Origin: Alkalihalobacterium chitinilyticum
Lineage (GTDB): Bacteria; Bacillota; Bacilli; Bacillales; Bacillaceae_F
Length of the DNA: 64,000 bases
Reading direction: 5' to 3'
Assembly: GCF_029028005.1 (NCBI RefSeq)
Contig: NZ_JAOTPO010000005.1
Coordinates: 186,001 to 250,000 of the forward strand
Shown here piece after piece: positions 1-7,408 of this stretch. A model generated the notes under the pieces. The model did not search any database. It was not told the DNA's origin and saw only the letters and a program-made list of their open reading frames with translations. How positions within the stretch are numbered: position 1 is the stretch's first letter; every line of letters begins with the position of its first letter. Made by a program: the position numbers and the translations under genes.

Positions 1-36
1 TTTCTTGCTTAAAAACAGTTATACTTATAAACAATA

Positions 37-108
37 GTTGATATAGCAACATCTCATATTAAAATTGTTGCTGTATCAACTTTATAGTACTTTAGTTGCT
101 ATACCAAC
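37..108. promoter_or_regulatory. Three GTTG-N6-CAAC operator-like palindromes upstream of azoR
   Basis: Three 14-bp palindromes occur at 37-50 (GTTGATATAGCAAC), 67-80 (GTTGCTGTATCAAC) and 95-108 (GTTGCTATACCAAC), 30 and 28 bp apart. They lie just before the ribosome-binding site of the azoreductase gene. Azoreductases of Firmicutes are commonly repressed by MarR/DUF24-type quinone and diamide sensors, so these are probably operators for such a repressor. The identity of the repressor is inference; none is encoded in this window. Confidence 0.6.
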
Positions 109-142
109 ATCTTAAATTAAACACATCTTTGGAGGTTTTACC

Positions 143-769
143 ATGTCGAATGTATTATTTATTAAAGCGAATTCAAGACCAATTGACCAGGCGGTAAGTG
201 TGAAGCTTTATCAAGCATTTCTAGACAGCTATAGAGAGTCTCACCCACAAGATCAAATTACTGAACTGGATCTTTTTAATGAAAACTTACCTTATTACAA
301 TACAAACATGATCAATGGTATGTTCAAGCTGGCAAAAGGAATGGAACTAACTGCTGAAGAACAAGGAGCAACTGAAATTGTTACTAAATATTTAAATCAA
401 TTTTTAGCAGCCGATAAAATTGTGATTGCCTTCCCTCTTTGGAATTTTACAGTTCCTGCAGTTCTGCACACGTACTTTGATTACTTATCACAAGCGGGGC
501 AAACGTTTAAATACACAGCTGAAGGTCCTGTTGGTTTAATTACAAATAAAAAGGTAGTTCTATTGAATGCTCGTGGTGGTGTTTACTCAGAGGGCCCTGC
601 TCAATCTGTAGAAATGGCTGTAAATTACGTACAAAATGTACTCGGTTTTTGGGGGATCCAAGACCCAACTACAATTATCGTAGAAGGTCACAACCAGTTC
701 CCTGACCAAGCGGAAGCGATCATTGCTGAAGGTATTGAAAAAGCGCAAAAAGCAGCAAAAGAATTTTAA
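143..769 (+). CDS. azoR: FMN-dependent NADH-azoreductase / quinone reductase
   Basis: A flavodoxin-like fold oxidoreductase of 208 aa, the usual size for AzoR. It reduces azo dyes and, probably physiologically, quinones, using NADH and FMN in the cytosol. The start MSNVLFIKANSRP is the typical first strand with the FMN phosphate loop, and residues near 99-102 (PLWNF) match the conserved flavin-contacting P-x-W/Y-N-F motif. GGAGG lies 7 nt before the ATG. The three upstream palindromes suggest inducible expression under electrophile stress. A short flavoprotein gene follows 83 bp downstream on the same strand and may be co-expressed. Confidence 0.9.
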   Translation: MSNVLFIKANSRPIDQAVSVKLYQAFLDSYRESHPQDQITELDLFNENLPYYNTNMINGMFKLAKGMELTAEEQGATEIVTKYLNQFLAADKIVIAFPLWNFTVPAVLHTYFDYLSQAGQTFKYTAEGPVGLITNKKVVLLNARGGVYSEGPAQSVEMAVNYVQNVLGFWGIQDPTTIIVEGHNQFPDQAEAIIAEGIEKAQKAAKEF

Positions 770-852
770 AGTAACTAATGTTACACAACTAGAGGCTTAT
801 AAACTAAAACTCTAGTTTTTAATAAAAACTATGAATCTATGGGGGAATATAT

Positions 853-1419
853 ATGTATGAAGTAGCGATTATTGGAGCTGGTCCAGCGGGTGCTAGTGCT
901 GCCCTTTTTACAGCAAAGGCAGGAAAGAAAACAGTTGTTTTTGAAAATGATAAAAGTATGACAAACCGTGCCTGGGTTGAAAATCACTATGGTGTTGATG
1001 CAATTAAAGGACCTGATCTTCTTGAATTAGGAAAAAATCAAGCGATCAAACAAGGTGCTGAAATCGTGAAGGATACGGTTGTCACGATTGCTAAAGATGG
1101 TGATGTTTTTACTATTGCAACAGAAGAAAGTGGCCAATTTGAAGCGAAACATGTCTTGTTAGCAACTGGAGCATTAACAGACTTAGCTGGTAAAATCGGT
1201 GTTAAGTTAGTTGATGGTACAGAACCGAGAATTAAAACGATTGTCGAAGTCGATGCTGACGGCAGAACAAACGTTGACGGGATCTGGGCTGCTGGAACGA
1301 TAGCAGGTGTAAGTGTTCACACGATAATTACAGCAGGTCATGGTGCTTCTGTAGCCATCAATATTGTAAGTCAATTAAATGGCGAGCGTTACGTTGATCA
1401 TGATGTATTAAAATCATAA
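853..1419 (+). CDS. Short FAD-dependent pyridine nucleotide-disulfide oxidoreductase-like protein
   Basis: 188 aa with an N-terminal Rossmann dinucleotide motif GAGPAG (residues 8-13), the ATG motif in LLATGAL (about residues 102-107), and a C-terminal segment with DGIWAAGTIAG (about 141-151) as in thioredoxin reductases. It looks like the FAD-binding half of a TrxR-like enzyme. The central NAD(P)H domain and its CxxC pair, normally present in the roughly 310-aa enzymes, are absent. Both ends are intact and the reading frame is uninterrupted, so it appears to be a stable mini-flavoprotein family rather than a deletion. Its electron partner is unknown. Start chosen at ATG after GGGGGAA. Confidence 0.75.
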   Translation: MYEVAIIGAGPAGASAALFTAKAGKKTVVFENDKSMTNRAWVENHYGVDAIKGPDLLELGKNQAIKQGAEIVKDTVVTIAKDGDVFTIATEESGQFEAKHVLLATGALTDLAGKIGVKLVDGTEPRIKTIVEVDADGRTNVDGIWAAGTIAGVSVHTIITAGHGASVAINIVSQLNGERYVDHDVLKS

Positions 1420-1424
1420 TGGTT

Positions 1425-1461
1425 AAAAAGGGTGATCCAATGAGAATGGGTCACCCTTTTT
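1425..1461 (+). terminator. Rho-independent terminator
   Basis: AAAAAGGGTGA pairs perfectly with TCACCCTTTTT. It follows the flavoprotein gene, and the A- and T-rich arms could serve both strands. Confidence 0.85.
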
Positions 1462-1473
1462 GTGTCTTGCGAT

Positions 1474-1626
1474 TTAGTTTTTCATATTTAAATTAGGAAA
1501 TACAGGAAACTTAAGAAGCGTACCTGTTTGTGGTTTAGAGACGGTTTGGTTGTCATTCAATTGAATATTTAGTTTTGACACATCTCTTCCGTCATAGTAA
1601 TTTGGTTCTGTTTTGTTTACACTCAT
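1474..1626 (-). CDS. Hypothetical 50-aa protein
   Basis: A small ORF of 50 aa beginning MSVNKTEPNYYDGRDVS, preceded by a good GGAGGGG ribosome-binding site. It is hydrophilic, with no signal peptide or membrane segment, and ends in a Pro/Phe/Asn-rich tail (FPVFPNLNMKN). I do not recognise a family. The strong ribosome-binding site and clean frame make it a probable real gene. It lies convergent to the flavoprotein and 60 bp downstream of the membrane protein that ends at 1687, on the same strand. Confidence 0.6.
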   Translation of the reverse strand: MSVNKTEPNYYDGRDVSKLNIQLNDNQTVSKPQTGTLLKFPVFPNLNMKN

Positions 1627-1686
1627 TGAAACCCCTCCAGTTTTTTAACTCGTCCCTTCTCTATCCCAATCAGCAAGAGGAAGTTT

Positions 1687-1980
1687 TTAATGTAACACAT
1701 TTCTTCTTCTCTTGTTGATGAGTTCTAGCACCAAGGCAACGATTAAGGAAGTACAGCATGAAATGGCAAGAAAAATGATGATAATCATATCATTAATTCC
1801 TTCAAATCCTGTTGAAATGAACTGTAATTTGATCGAGTAAAATGCAATACCGACTGCTGATGCAATTGCAGGTATGTATTTTAACAGTCTATTAGATTGA
1901 TTTTGCTCGATTTTATACACCAGCCAGGAAAAACAACCTATTAATGAAAGCCCATAAAGTAATGTTAATTGAGATGCCAC
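1687..1980 (-). CDS. Small membrane protein of unknown function
   Basis: 97 aa from a GTG start with AGAGGT upstream. Three hydrophobic segments are visible (about residues 5-22, 34-52 and 63-87), followed by a basic C-terminus (NKRRRNVLH). No catalytic motif can be recognised. It is likely an integral membrane protein with three helices. Its function cannot be inferred from the neighbours. Confidence 0.6.
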   Translation of the reverse strand: MASQLTLLYGLSLIGCFSWLVYKIEQNQSNRLLKYIPAIASAVGIAFYSIKLQFISTGFEGINDMIIIIFLAISCCTSLIVALVLELINKRRRNVLH

Positions 1981-2126
1981 TTTTATACCTCTTTTACAAG
2001 AAATGTATAAACTAGAATACTATACTACTATTTCTATAGTATGAATGATTTTTCCTTTTAAATCCATACCTATTTTATAATTGGAATAACTTTCTAGAGG
2101 AAATCAGTTTTGGATGGCGGAGAAAG

Positions 2127-2190
2127 ACAAATGGGGAGTCTTACGCTGTTGTTGTAGTAATATGTTCATAAGCACTTTCCTCCCATTTGT
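2127..2190. repeat. Inverted repeat in intergenic DNA
   Basis: ACAAATGGGGAG (2127-2138) faces CCTCCCATTTGT (2179-2190), forming a stem with one imperfection and a loop of about 40 nt. It lies between two minus-strand membrane-protein genes. It has no clear T-tract next to the stem, so it may be a decayed element rather than a terminator. Confidence 0.35.
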
Positions 2191-2227
2191 TTTGAGGTTT
2201 TAGGTGTGTTTTTTGAAAAGATGCTGA

Positions 2228-2683
2228 TTAGGCAGCTTGTACAGTAAGAATTGTTTTTCTGATGATGTATCCTGTTAATAAACCGGGAATGACTGAGAGA
2301 ATAGGCAGCCATACTGGTCCTAGCAATACACCAAAGATCATGACTTTCGGTGAATACATCGTTCCAACGGTGACAAAAAATGCGGCGAAGACGAGTGGTA
2401 AAAATGAATAGTCCCCTTTCCCCCCTCCTGCATCTTTATAGGCGTCCCACATCGCAAAAAAATAAAGACACGGATAAAATAAAAGCCATTGGAAGTCCGC
2501 TCGTTCAATAGCTGCTTGCGTTTCACCGAGAAAGCTTAACATAATGATTTCGTTGAAATTCGCTTGAACATTTATAAGGAATTCCAAGAAAATAAATAAA
2601 ACTCCTTTCAAATAGTTTTTGCTTAACATTTGAGCAAAGCCTGGAAGAGCGATGCTCCACATAATTGCTTCGGTTTTTTTCAT
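2228..2683 (-). CDS. Conserved multi-pass membrane protein
   Basis: 151 aa beginning MKKTEAIMWSIALPGFAQ. It has about four hydrophobic segments and the motif YFFAMWDAYKDAGGG in the middle. The N-terminal pattern of a Pro-Gly-Phe helix followed by KNYLKG resembles small Bacillus membrane proteins of the TM2/DUF5683-like type, which have no known activity. GAGGT precedes the ATG. Nothing in the context suggests a role. Confidence 0.6.
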   Translation of the reverse strand: MKKTEAIMWSIALPGFAQMLSKNYLKGVLFIFLEFLINVQANFNEIIMLSFLGETQAAIERADFQWLLFYPCLYFFAMWDAYKDAGGGKGDYSFLPLVFAAFFVTVGTMYSPKVMIFGVLLGPVWLPILSVIPGLLTGYIIRKTILTVQAA

Positions 2684-2846
2684 ATGTACACTACCTCGTT
2701 ATGTAATTTCAGGCGTCGAGCAAATCTAGTATACCCTGTCAACTTACAGAATATGTAAGTTATTAGTCCTGTTTCATTATTGAATAAAAACTGTATGACT
2801 TTTGTATATTGTTGTTTAGGATAGAGCTTTTATGTGAAATAAAAAT

Positions 2847-2868
2847 AGCGATTAGATATCTAATCGCT
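2847..2868 (-). terminator. Terminator of the methyltransferase gene
   Basis: Perfect 22-bp palindrome AGCGATTAGATATCTAATCGCT, followed on the minus strand by ATTTTTATTT, located downstream of the gene that ends at 2963. Confidence 0.75.
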
Positions 2869-2962
2869 TGGTCTAAAGCCTTTTGCTTATTAAATGTTTA
2901 AATACTTTAAATTTAGAGGTAAAGCGAAAGAGTCCCCTGTCCATATCTTGAGAAAGCTAATC

Positions 2963-3709
2963 CTACTCCGTTTTTTTTACTACCCAAAACATACAATCGG
3001 TTGAAAAGCGTTTAACCGGTTCTGGCTCATCAAAAAGGTCGCTTCTATAAAATTGCTCCACGATAGTAAATGGAGCTGATTGCAAGGTGTCAATGACTTC
3101 CGCTGTGTCTGGAATATGGATATAGATGTCACGTTCTTTCTCGCTCGTTGATATAAGGCGGTCACCAAATTCATATAGTCTTTGATCTTGAGTGCCTTCT
3201 TCCCAGCGTCGTTTTTCTTCAATCCAAAATTCTTTAAAAGCATCTTCGGCATTTCTGTCGTGGGTTGTAAAGATAAAGTGTCCATCGGTTTTTAAAACGC
3301 GATTAATTTCCTTTAAGGCTTGGATGCGATTTTCTTTTTTCGGAATTTGCATTATTCCATTAAAAGAGAACAAAGCGTGGTCAAAAGAGTCGTCATCGTA
3401 ACTTAATTTCGTCGCATCTCCTTGAATAAAGTCAATGTTCATTCTGAACTGATCTCGGATACGTAATGCCTCATCGGTCATATGTGGTGATAAATCTAAG
3501 CCAACTAAATGTTTATAACCCAGCTCGTATAATCCAAACGTAGTTCGGCCTGTCCCGCAGCCAATATCTAAAATTTTATCTTCCTTACTAAAATACTTTG
3601 TAAATACATATTTCTCTGATTCCCATAGACGTACTTGGTGAGTCGCTTCACGGTAATTATGAACCGCGTGTTCAAATGATCGAATAATAAAGTTTTGATC
3701 AATCTTCAA
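2963..3709 (-). CDS. SAM-dependent methyltransferase (class I)
   Basis: A class I methyltransferase of 248 aa. Motif I appears as ILDIGCGTGRT, an acidic residue ends strand 2 (LVGLDLS), and there is a motif II-like GDATKLSYDDDSFD. The substrate cannot be read from the sequence. I place the start at a TTG (3709) because AGGAGG sits 7 nt before it; an upstream ATG at 3763 has no ribosome-binding site and would add 18 residues. The gene diverges from the CBO0543 membrane protein at 3851. Confidence 0.8.
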   Translation of the reverse strand: MKIDQNFIIRSFEHAVHNYREATHQVRLWESEKYVFTKYFSKEDKILDIGCGTGRTTFGLYELGYKHLVGLDLSPHMTDEALRIRDQFRMNIDFIQGDATKLSYDDDSFDHALFSFNGIMQIPKKENRIQALKEINRVLKTDGHFIFTTHDRNAEDAFKEFWIEEKRRWEEGTQDQRLYEFGDRLISTSEKERDIYIHIPDTAEVIDTLQSAPFTIVEQFYRSDLFDEPEPVKRFSTDCMFWVVKKTE

Positions 3710-3850
3710 TGGAATTCCTCCTACGATTAATAGTGTGAAAAAGTCTTTCAGTTCTTGAAGCATACACGGGCAGTATTAAATCAAAAGAAAATATAATCAA
3801 ATGAAATTACATTTACATGATTTTTGTTAAGTTGCGGTATCCTATCCATT

Positions 3851-4399
3851 ATGAAAACTAACGGTATCCAAAAAATATCCCAATTATTTAAACAACTTCA
3901 TGAAATCAACAACGAGCATATTCAATTATGGACTGAGTATGTTTTATTTACTTGGCAGTGGTGGTTAGGTCTGGGACTTACAATCATTCCGTGGATTGTC
4001 TGGGTTATTTATCGAAAAAAAGACAGTACATTACGTTTATTGTCAGCAGGTTTTTTTATGATGTTTATCGCATCTTGGTTAGATTCATTGGGAATCCAAT
4101 TAGGTTTTTGGGAGTATCATTATGAGGTCATTCCTTTTATCCCTGCATTTATCCCTTGGGACTTGTCTTTAATCCCTGTTATGACAATGGTCGTTTTGCA
4201 AATAAAGCCCCATGTCAGCCGTTACATTAAAGGGTTCCTTTTTGCACTCATTGCCGCTTATGCCGCAGAACCTTTCTTTATCTGGGTCGGCCTTTATAAC
4301 CCATTCACATGGGAACATATTTATTCGCTCCCGATTTTCTTTATCTTGTATATTGTGTCTCATTTATTATGTTATGGAAAATCATATCAGCCTCTTTGA
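3851..4399 (+). CDS. CBO0543 family membrane protein
   Basis: About 182 aa with four to five membrane helices, rich in Trp and Phe, containing SWLDSLGIQLGFWEYHYEVIP and ending with paired hydrophobic helices. The pattern matches the CBO0543 family of Bacillus and Clostridium membrane proteins, whose function is unknown. The ATG at 3851 is preferred over an in-frame TTG at 3824; neither has a strong ribosome-binding site. Two other proteins of this family occur at 11101 and 61434. Confidence 0.65.
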   Translation: MKTNGIQKISQLFKQLHEINNEHIQLWTEYVLFTWQWWLGLGLTIIPWIVWVIYRKKDSTLRLLSAGFFMMFIASWLDSLGIQLGFWEYHYEVIPFIPAFIPWDLSLIPVMTMVVLQIKPHVSRYIKGFLFALIAAYAAEPFFIWVGLYNPFTWEHIYSLPIFFILYIVSHLLCYGKSYQPL

Positions 4400-4433
4400 A
4401 ATTGGTATAGTAATTTTAAGTTAGCTTAAGTCA

Positions 4434-4532
4434 TGTTAAATGCAAAGCTGGGAGAAATTGCGTTAAAGAAAGGTGCTTGGGAAACGATGAGCTCAAGCAC
4501 ATTCTTATACGACTTAAAGGAAGGTATGTGAA
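4434..4532 (+). other. Short ORF, possible gene remnant
   Basis: ATG-initiated 32-codon ORF (begins MLNAKLGEIALKKGAW) without a convincing ribosome-binding site. It sits in a 540-bp stretch of decayed DNA. It may be a leftover of a larger gene; the family is not recognised. Confidence 0.2.
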
Positions 4533-4754
4533 GCGTACAACCCCTTAGCCTGCATATGAACTTCCCTTGATAACGCTTAACAGTCTATGTGCCCCTTTTC
4601 ACATCCTTTCTTTCGATCATTTAGTTGTATCCGGTATTTTCCAGTTGTGTGTATACTGTCATAGAATAATAGAATAAGACAATCTTATCAATATGCCTTT
4701 TGCAGGAAGATGGGTTTTGGGGTTGAAATCCATTGTTAAAAGGGGCGAAACTCA

Positions 4755-4823
4755 GTGAAGAAAATAGTACTGGTTGCTTTGATCCTAATAGTAGGCGGGG
4801 CTTTGTATTTTTTAAAAAAATGA
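4755..4823 (+). pseudogene. Possible frameshifted small membrane protein remnant
   Basis: A GTG-started 22-aa hydrophobic peptide (MKKIVLVALILIVGGALYFL) ends within a run of seven A residues. One extra A would fuse it to a second ORF at 4821-4878 (begins MSSNILSEDEIIKIAA), giving a protein of about 41 aa with one membrane anchor. This arrangement suggests a frameshifted or truncated gene. It could also be a genuine micro-membrane protein. Confidence 0.3.
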
Positions 4824-4900
4824 GTAGTAATATTTTAAGTGAAGATGAAATAATAAAAATAGCAGCGTCCCTTTACTAATTAGCCATTATTGAGGGTAGC

Positions 4901-4939
4901 AATCGGCTCCACGCCGCCATTTGCGTTGAAGAGCCGATT
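4901..4939. repeat. Inverted repeat at the 3' end of the DinB remnant
   Basis: AATCGGCTC (4901-4909) pairs with GAGCCGATT (4931-4939). It directly follows the broken DinB-like gene on the minus strand. There is no T-tract, so it is only a weak terminator candidate. Confidence 0.4.
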
Positions 4940-4941
4940 AA

Positions 4942-5200
4942 TCAGTCTTTCCTTTCTGTGGAAGTTGGTCTGAGGCTGCCAGACTGTATGGTTGCTTTAA
5001 TATAGTTTTCTCGTTCTGTTGGTGAATCAGCAAGTCTCCTTAGCATGATCAGCTGGCCAACATGAGTCATTGCATCTGCTAAAGGTCCTTGTAGAAGCTG
5101 TTCGTTCGTTGCTTTCATCGGTTTGCGTTCAGTAATTACCAGATCCAATTTCTATTTCTTTGTGAGCAGCTTCCCTTTTCAGTAGTGTGATGTTTATTAC
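4942..5200 (-). pseudogene. Broken DinB-family protein (C-terminal remnant, frameshifted)
   Basis: The minus-strand frame 4942-5148 encodes a C-terminal segment containing LLQGPLADAMTHVGQL and MLRRLADSPTERENYIKA, typical of the last helices of DinB/YfiT-fold thiol-linked or metal-dependent proteins. The preceding part (REAAHKEIEIGSGNY) is in another frame that stops near 5139, so a +1 shift would join the two. The N-terminal two-thirds of the usual 150-170 aa protein is missing. This is a decayed gene, not a functional enzyme. Confidence 0.65.
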
Positions 5201-5318
5201 AAATAAAGGAAACAAAGTTTACGAAGAATTCTCTTGACAAAGTTAATACGGCGTCTCCCCTATTATTCCTATGCAAATTGAGCTATAATAAAAGTATCCA
5301 TCTAGAGAGGGTGATTTG

Positions 5319-5486
5319 ATGAAGAAAAATCTGTTTACTAGCGGTGAAGAAGTGATAATTAAAGCAACGGATGAAACAGTAACCGTCTCTAAATCCCAAT
5401 ATGTTAAGAACATGAAAAGATATTCATACACCGTCAAAGAACAGCCAGCCACTTTTTTCTTTGAGGAAGAATTGGAGAAAAAGTAA
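5319..5486 (+). CDS. Small hypothetical protein (55 aa)
   Basis: 55 aa beginning MKKNLFTSGEEVIIKATDET and ending in a Glu/Lys-rich tail. A GAGAGGGTGAT ribosome-binding site precedes the ATG and a strong terminator follows. The alternating pattern (EEVIIKATDETVTVSKSQYV) suggests a small beta-barrel, SH3-like fold, but no family is recognised. Being a monocistronic unit with its own terminator supports its being real. Confidence 0.65.
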   Translation: MKKNLFTSGEEVIIKATDETVTVSKSQYVKNMKRYSYTVKEQPATFFFEEELEKK

Positions 5487-5513
5487 GCTGTGTAAGGATA
5501 TGGAGAATGAATT

Positions 5514-5536
5514 ACACCCGAAGTTCGGGTGTTTTT
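5514..5536 (+). terminator. Rho-independent terminator
   Basis: ACACCCGAA-G-TTCGGGTGT followed by TTTTT. It serves the 55-aa gene on the plus strand and lies back-to-back with the end of acuA. Confidence 0.85.
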
Positions 5537-5542
5537 TAATAT

Positions 5543-6127
5543 TTAAAATATGGAGTTTATATTAGCCAGTCTCATAAATTGGTTGATTTGATCACTGGAT
5601 ACTTGCTTCCCAAATCTCGCCATCATGAAATTATGTTTGTACTGTGCGACATCTGGATCGTCGGTTACTGTTTCATTAAAATGCTGTGTTTGTAATAAAC
5701 GTTTTAATAAAGCTTTATATACCTCAATGTTTTCATTTACCATATGAAGATCCCAATGCCAAGCATACTCGATGGATAAAATAATAAATTGCTCTATTTG
5801 TGGTTCGTCGCAAATACCGTGAAGTAATTTCTTTGCGATCCCTTCACTTCGAAAGGAAGGTGCTACTTCAATCGCTCCTAGCACTTTTATGTACGGTAAG
5901 GCACTCCAACGTTCGTTTTCTTCCGGGGCAAGTATTAACGTATAGCCAACTATCCAGTCCTTATCGGTTGCAATACAAATTCGACTCCCATTTTCAAGTG
6001 TTGCCAGTAACGCCTTCTGTTGTTCTTTTGCCTCTCGAAAACGATTTAATGACGGATGAAATGGATAATCTTTCATATAATTCTTAATAGAATGAAAGTC
6101 AGAAACCAATTGTATTTGATTTTTCAT
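5543..6127 (-). CDS. acuA: AcuA-like protein acetyltransferase (acetyl-CoA synthetase regulator)
   Basis: 194 aa GNAT-fold protein. Segments ERWSALPYIKVLGAIEV, then FRSEGIAKKLL (acetyl-CoA pyrophosphate loop), YAWHWDL and MMARFGKQVSSDQINQF match B. subtilis AcuA as I remember it. AcuA acetylates the catalytic lysine of acetyl-CoA synthetase AcsA and inactivates it. In B. subtilis it lies with acuB and acuC beside acsA; here it stands alone. A cobalamin riboswitch and a terminator lie upstream on the same strand. AAGGAG is 7 nt before the ATG. Confidence 0.75.
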   Translation of the reverse strand: MKNQIQLVSDFHSIKNYMKDYPFHPSLNRFREAKEQQKALLATLENGSRICIATDKDWIVGYTLILAPEENERWSALPYIKVLGAIEVAPSFRSEGIAKKLLHGICDEPQIEQFIILSIEYAWHWDLHMVNENIEVYKALLKRLLQTQHFNETVTDDPDVAQYKHNFMMARFGKQVSSDQINQFMRLANINSIF

Positions 6128-6198
6128 GTCATTGCTCCTTTTTGTAAGTTGATTATTGATAAGTTAAACCGCGCACTTTATGTTAGGAAAATAAAAAA

Positions 6199-6220
6199 AC
6201 TCTCCCGATTCCGGAAGAGT
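6199..6220 (-). terminator. Terminator between cobalamin riboswitch and acuA
   Basis: ACTCTTCCGGAATCGGGAGAGT followed by seven T on the minus strand. It could be the expression platform of the cobalamin aptamer, or the end of an independent leader transcript. Confidence 0.75.
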
Positions 6221-6229
6221 AATGATAAA

Positions 6230-6286
6230 TTAAACGGTACTAAACCTGTGATAAAAAGAAGAAATAGTTTGTCTGTACCGTCTCAT
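6230..6286 (-). CDS. Putative 18-aa leader peptide downstream of cobalamin riboswitch
   Basis: ATG-initiated short ORF encoding MRRYRQTISSFYHRFSTV, preceded by a G-rich GGGGGGTGAG stretch. It lies between the aptamer and the terminator. ACGGTAC near its start is complementary to GTACCGT at its end, so the ORF could fold on itself. It may be a leader peptide or part of an anti-terminator; translation is unproven. Confidence 0.3.
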   Translation of the reverse strand: MRRYRQTISSFYHRFSTV

Positions 6287-6321
6287 CTTCTCACCCCCCG
6301 AAGAAATTGAAACTTTTGAAA

Positions 6322-6495
6322 GTAAAGGCAGGTCTCCTGACTTGTGCTTCATTTTACTTTGAGCCTTCCCATACAAGCCGCTGATGCGTTACTTATACAG
6401 TGGTAACCTCATTTCATCCACACTTACAGTTGCGGGGACAGTTCTGGACTTACACCAGATTCCCTATTAAGTCTTATTAGACACCCATACTTCCT
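6322..6495 (-). ncRNA. Cobalamin riboswitch (B12 element)
   Basis: Read on the minus strand, the region contains the conserved blocks of the adenosylcobalamin aptamer in order: AGGGAATCTGGTGTAAG, CCAGAACTGTCCCCGCAACTG, GGGAAGGCTC and the closing AAGTCAGGAGACCTGCC. This class senses B12 and usually shuts off cobalamin or cobalt transport, metE or nrd genes. Here the next genes on the strand are an 18-aa ORF, a terminator and acuA, with no recognisable B12-related gene. Confidence 0.92.
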
Positions 6496-6626
6496 AAATA
6501 CAATATGCAGTTGTTGGTTAAAACAGATTTACGATATGTTGTAATCTTATATCTAGCGTTAGAATATTTCAACACTATTTTTCTTGCTGGTTGAAAAAGT
6601 TTGAAGTATGATACCCATTTTTTGGT

Positions 6627-6815
6627 CTACTTAATAAAATCTATAAAATAAGAAAAGAGCGGAAGTAGTGCGATTAGAAGTCCAGCTTGAATAAATGAAA
6701 GCTTTAAATCTTTCTTCCAACTGTTTGTTGTACTTTTACTCATAATTCTTGCGAGGACCAAAAAGAAGAACCACCAAAATAATAAACTTGGTTCGTTGAA
6801 TAGTATAAGAGTCAA
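6627..6815 (-). CDS. Small hydrophobic protein (uncertain)
   Basis: 62 codons from a TTG. It has two hydrophobic stretches (LLFWWFFFLVLARIM and IQAGLLIALLPLFSYFIDF) joined by a polar loop, so a two-helix membrane protein is possible. No clear ribosome-binding site is seen, and the start could be the internal ATG at MSKST. No family is recognised. Confidence 0.35.
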   Translation of the reverse strand: MTLILFNEPSLLFWWFFFLVLARIMSKSTTNSWKKDLKLSFIQAGLLIALLPLFSYFIDFIK

Positions 6816-6830
6816 AATAGTTCAGAAATA

Positions 6831-6862
6831 AGAAGGAGAGAGGTGTTAACTACCTCTCTTCT
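6831..6862 (-). terminator. Terminator of the Rrf2 regulator gene
   Basis: AGAGAGGT-GTTAACT-ACCTCTCT with flanking A/T-rich tracts, directly 3' of the rrf2-type gene on the minus strand. Confidence 0.75.
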
Positions 6863-6888
6863 TGATATTCTTATTTAGTTAAGTACAT

Positions 6889-7365
6889 CTATTCAATATC
6901 CATACGAACATCCCTTCGATTTCCCCATAAAACATTAAGAAGCTGTTCTTTTTCAATCACTTTATTTTTTAGGATGTCATCTAAAGTTATATTCTCTAAT
7001 ATGTGAGCAACGGTATCTCGAACGAGTCCCCATAATGGCTGGAGTTTGCAGTTTCCTTCTAGTTCACAATGTTCATAGGATGTAACACTGACACAACTCA
7101 TGGGTGCTAAAGGGCCTTCGAGTTTCCGTATGACTTCACCGATACATATTTCACTAGGGTTTATTCGTAGTCGATACCCCCCGCCGAAGCCACGGCGACT
7201 TGTAATATAGCTTAACTGTTTCAGCTGCATTAATATTTTTTCTAAATAAGGTGGCGGGACATGCGTAATCGTACTGATCTCAGTAACGGTCATCATCTTT
7301 CCCACATTTTCTCCTAGTGCAATTAATGCTCGTAATGAGTACTCACCTTTGCTTGATATTTTCAT
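6889..7365 (-). CDS. Rrf2-family transcriptional regulator
   Basis: 158 aa winged-helix protein beginning MKISSKGEYSLRALIAL, the hallmark of Rrf2 proteins (IscR, NsrR, CymR). The recognition helix region RRGFGGGYRL and the three cysteines in CVSVTSYEHCELEGNC (about residues 94-109) are present. The three Cys resemble the ligands of Fe-S-containing members, so it may sense NO, iron or redox state. It sits directly downstream (43 bp) of the SLC13 permease gene on the same strand and may control it. The second of two adjacent ATGs fits AGAGGTGG best. Confidence 0.85.
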   Translation of the reverse strand: MKISSKGEYSLRALIALGENVGKMMTVTEISTITHVPPPYLEKILMQLKQLSYITSRRGFGGGYRLRINPSEICIGEVIRKLEGPLAPMSCVSVTSYEHCELEGNCKLQPLWGLVRDTVAHILENITLDDILKNKVIEKEQLLNVLWGNRRDVRMDIE

Positions 7366-7408
7366 CATCCACCTCTTATTATCATACTAGTTTTCTATCT
7401 ATCTTGTA

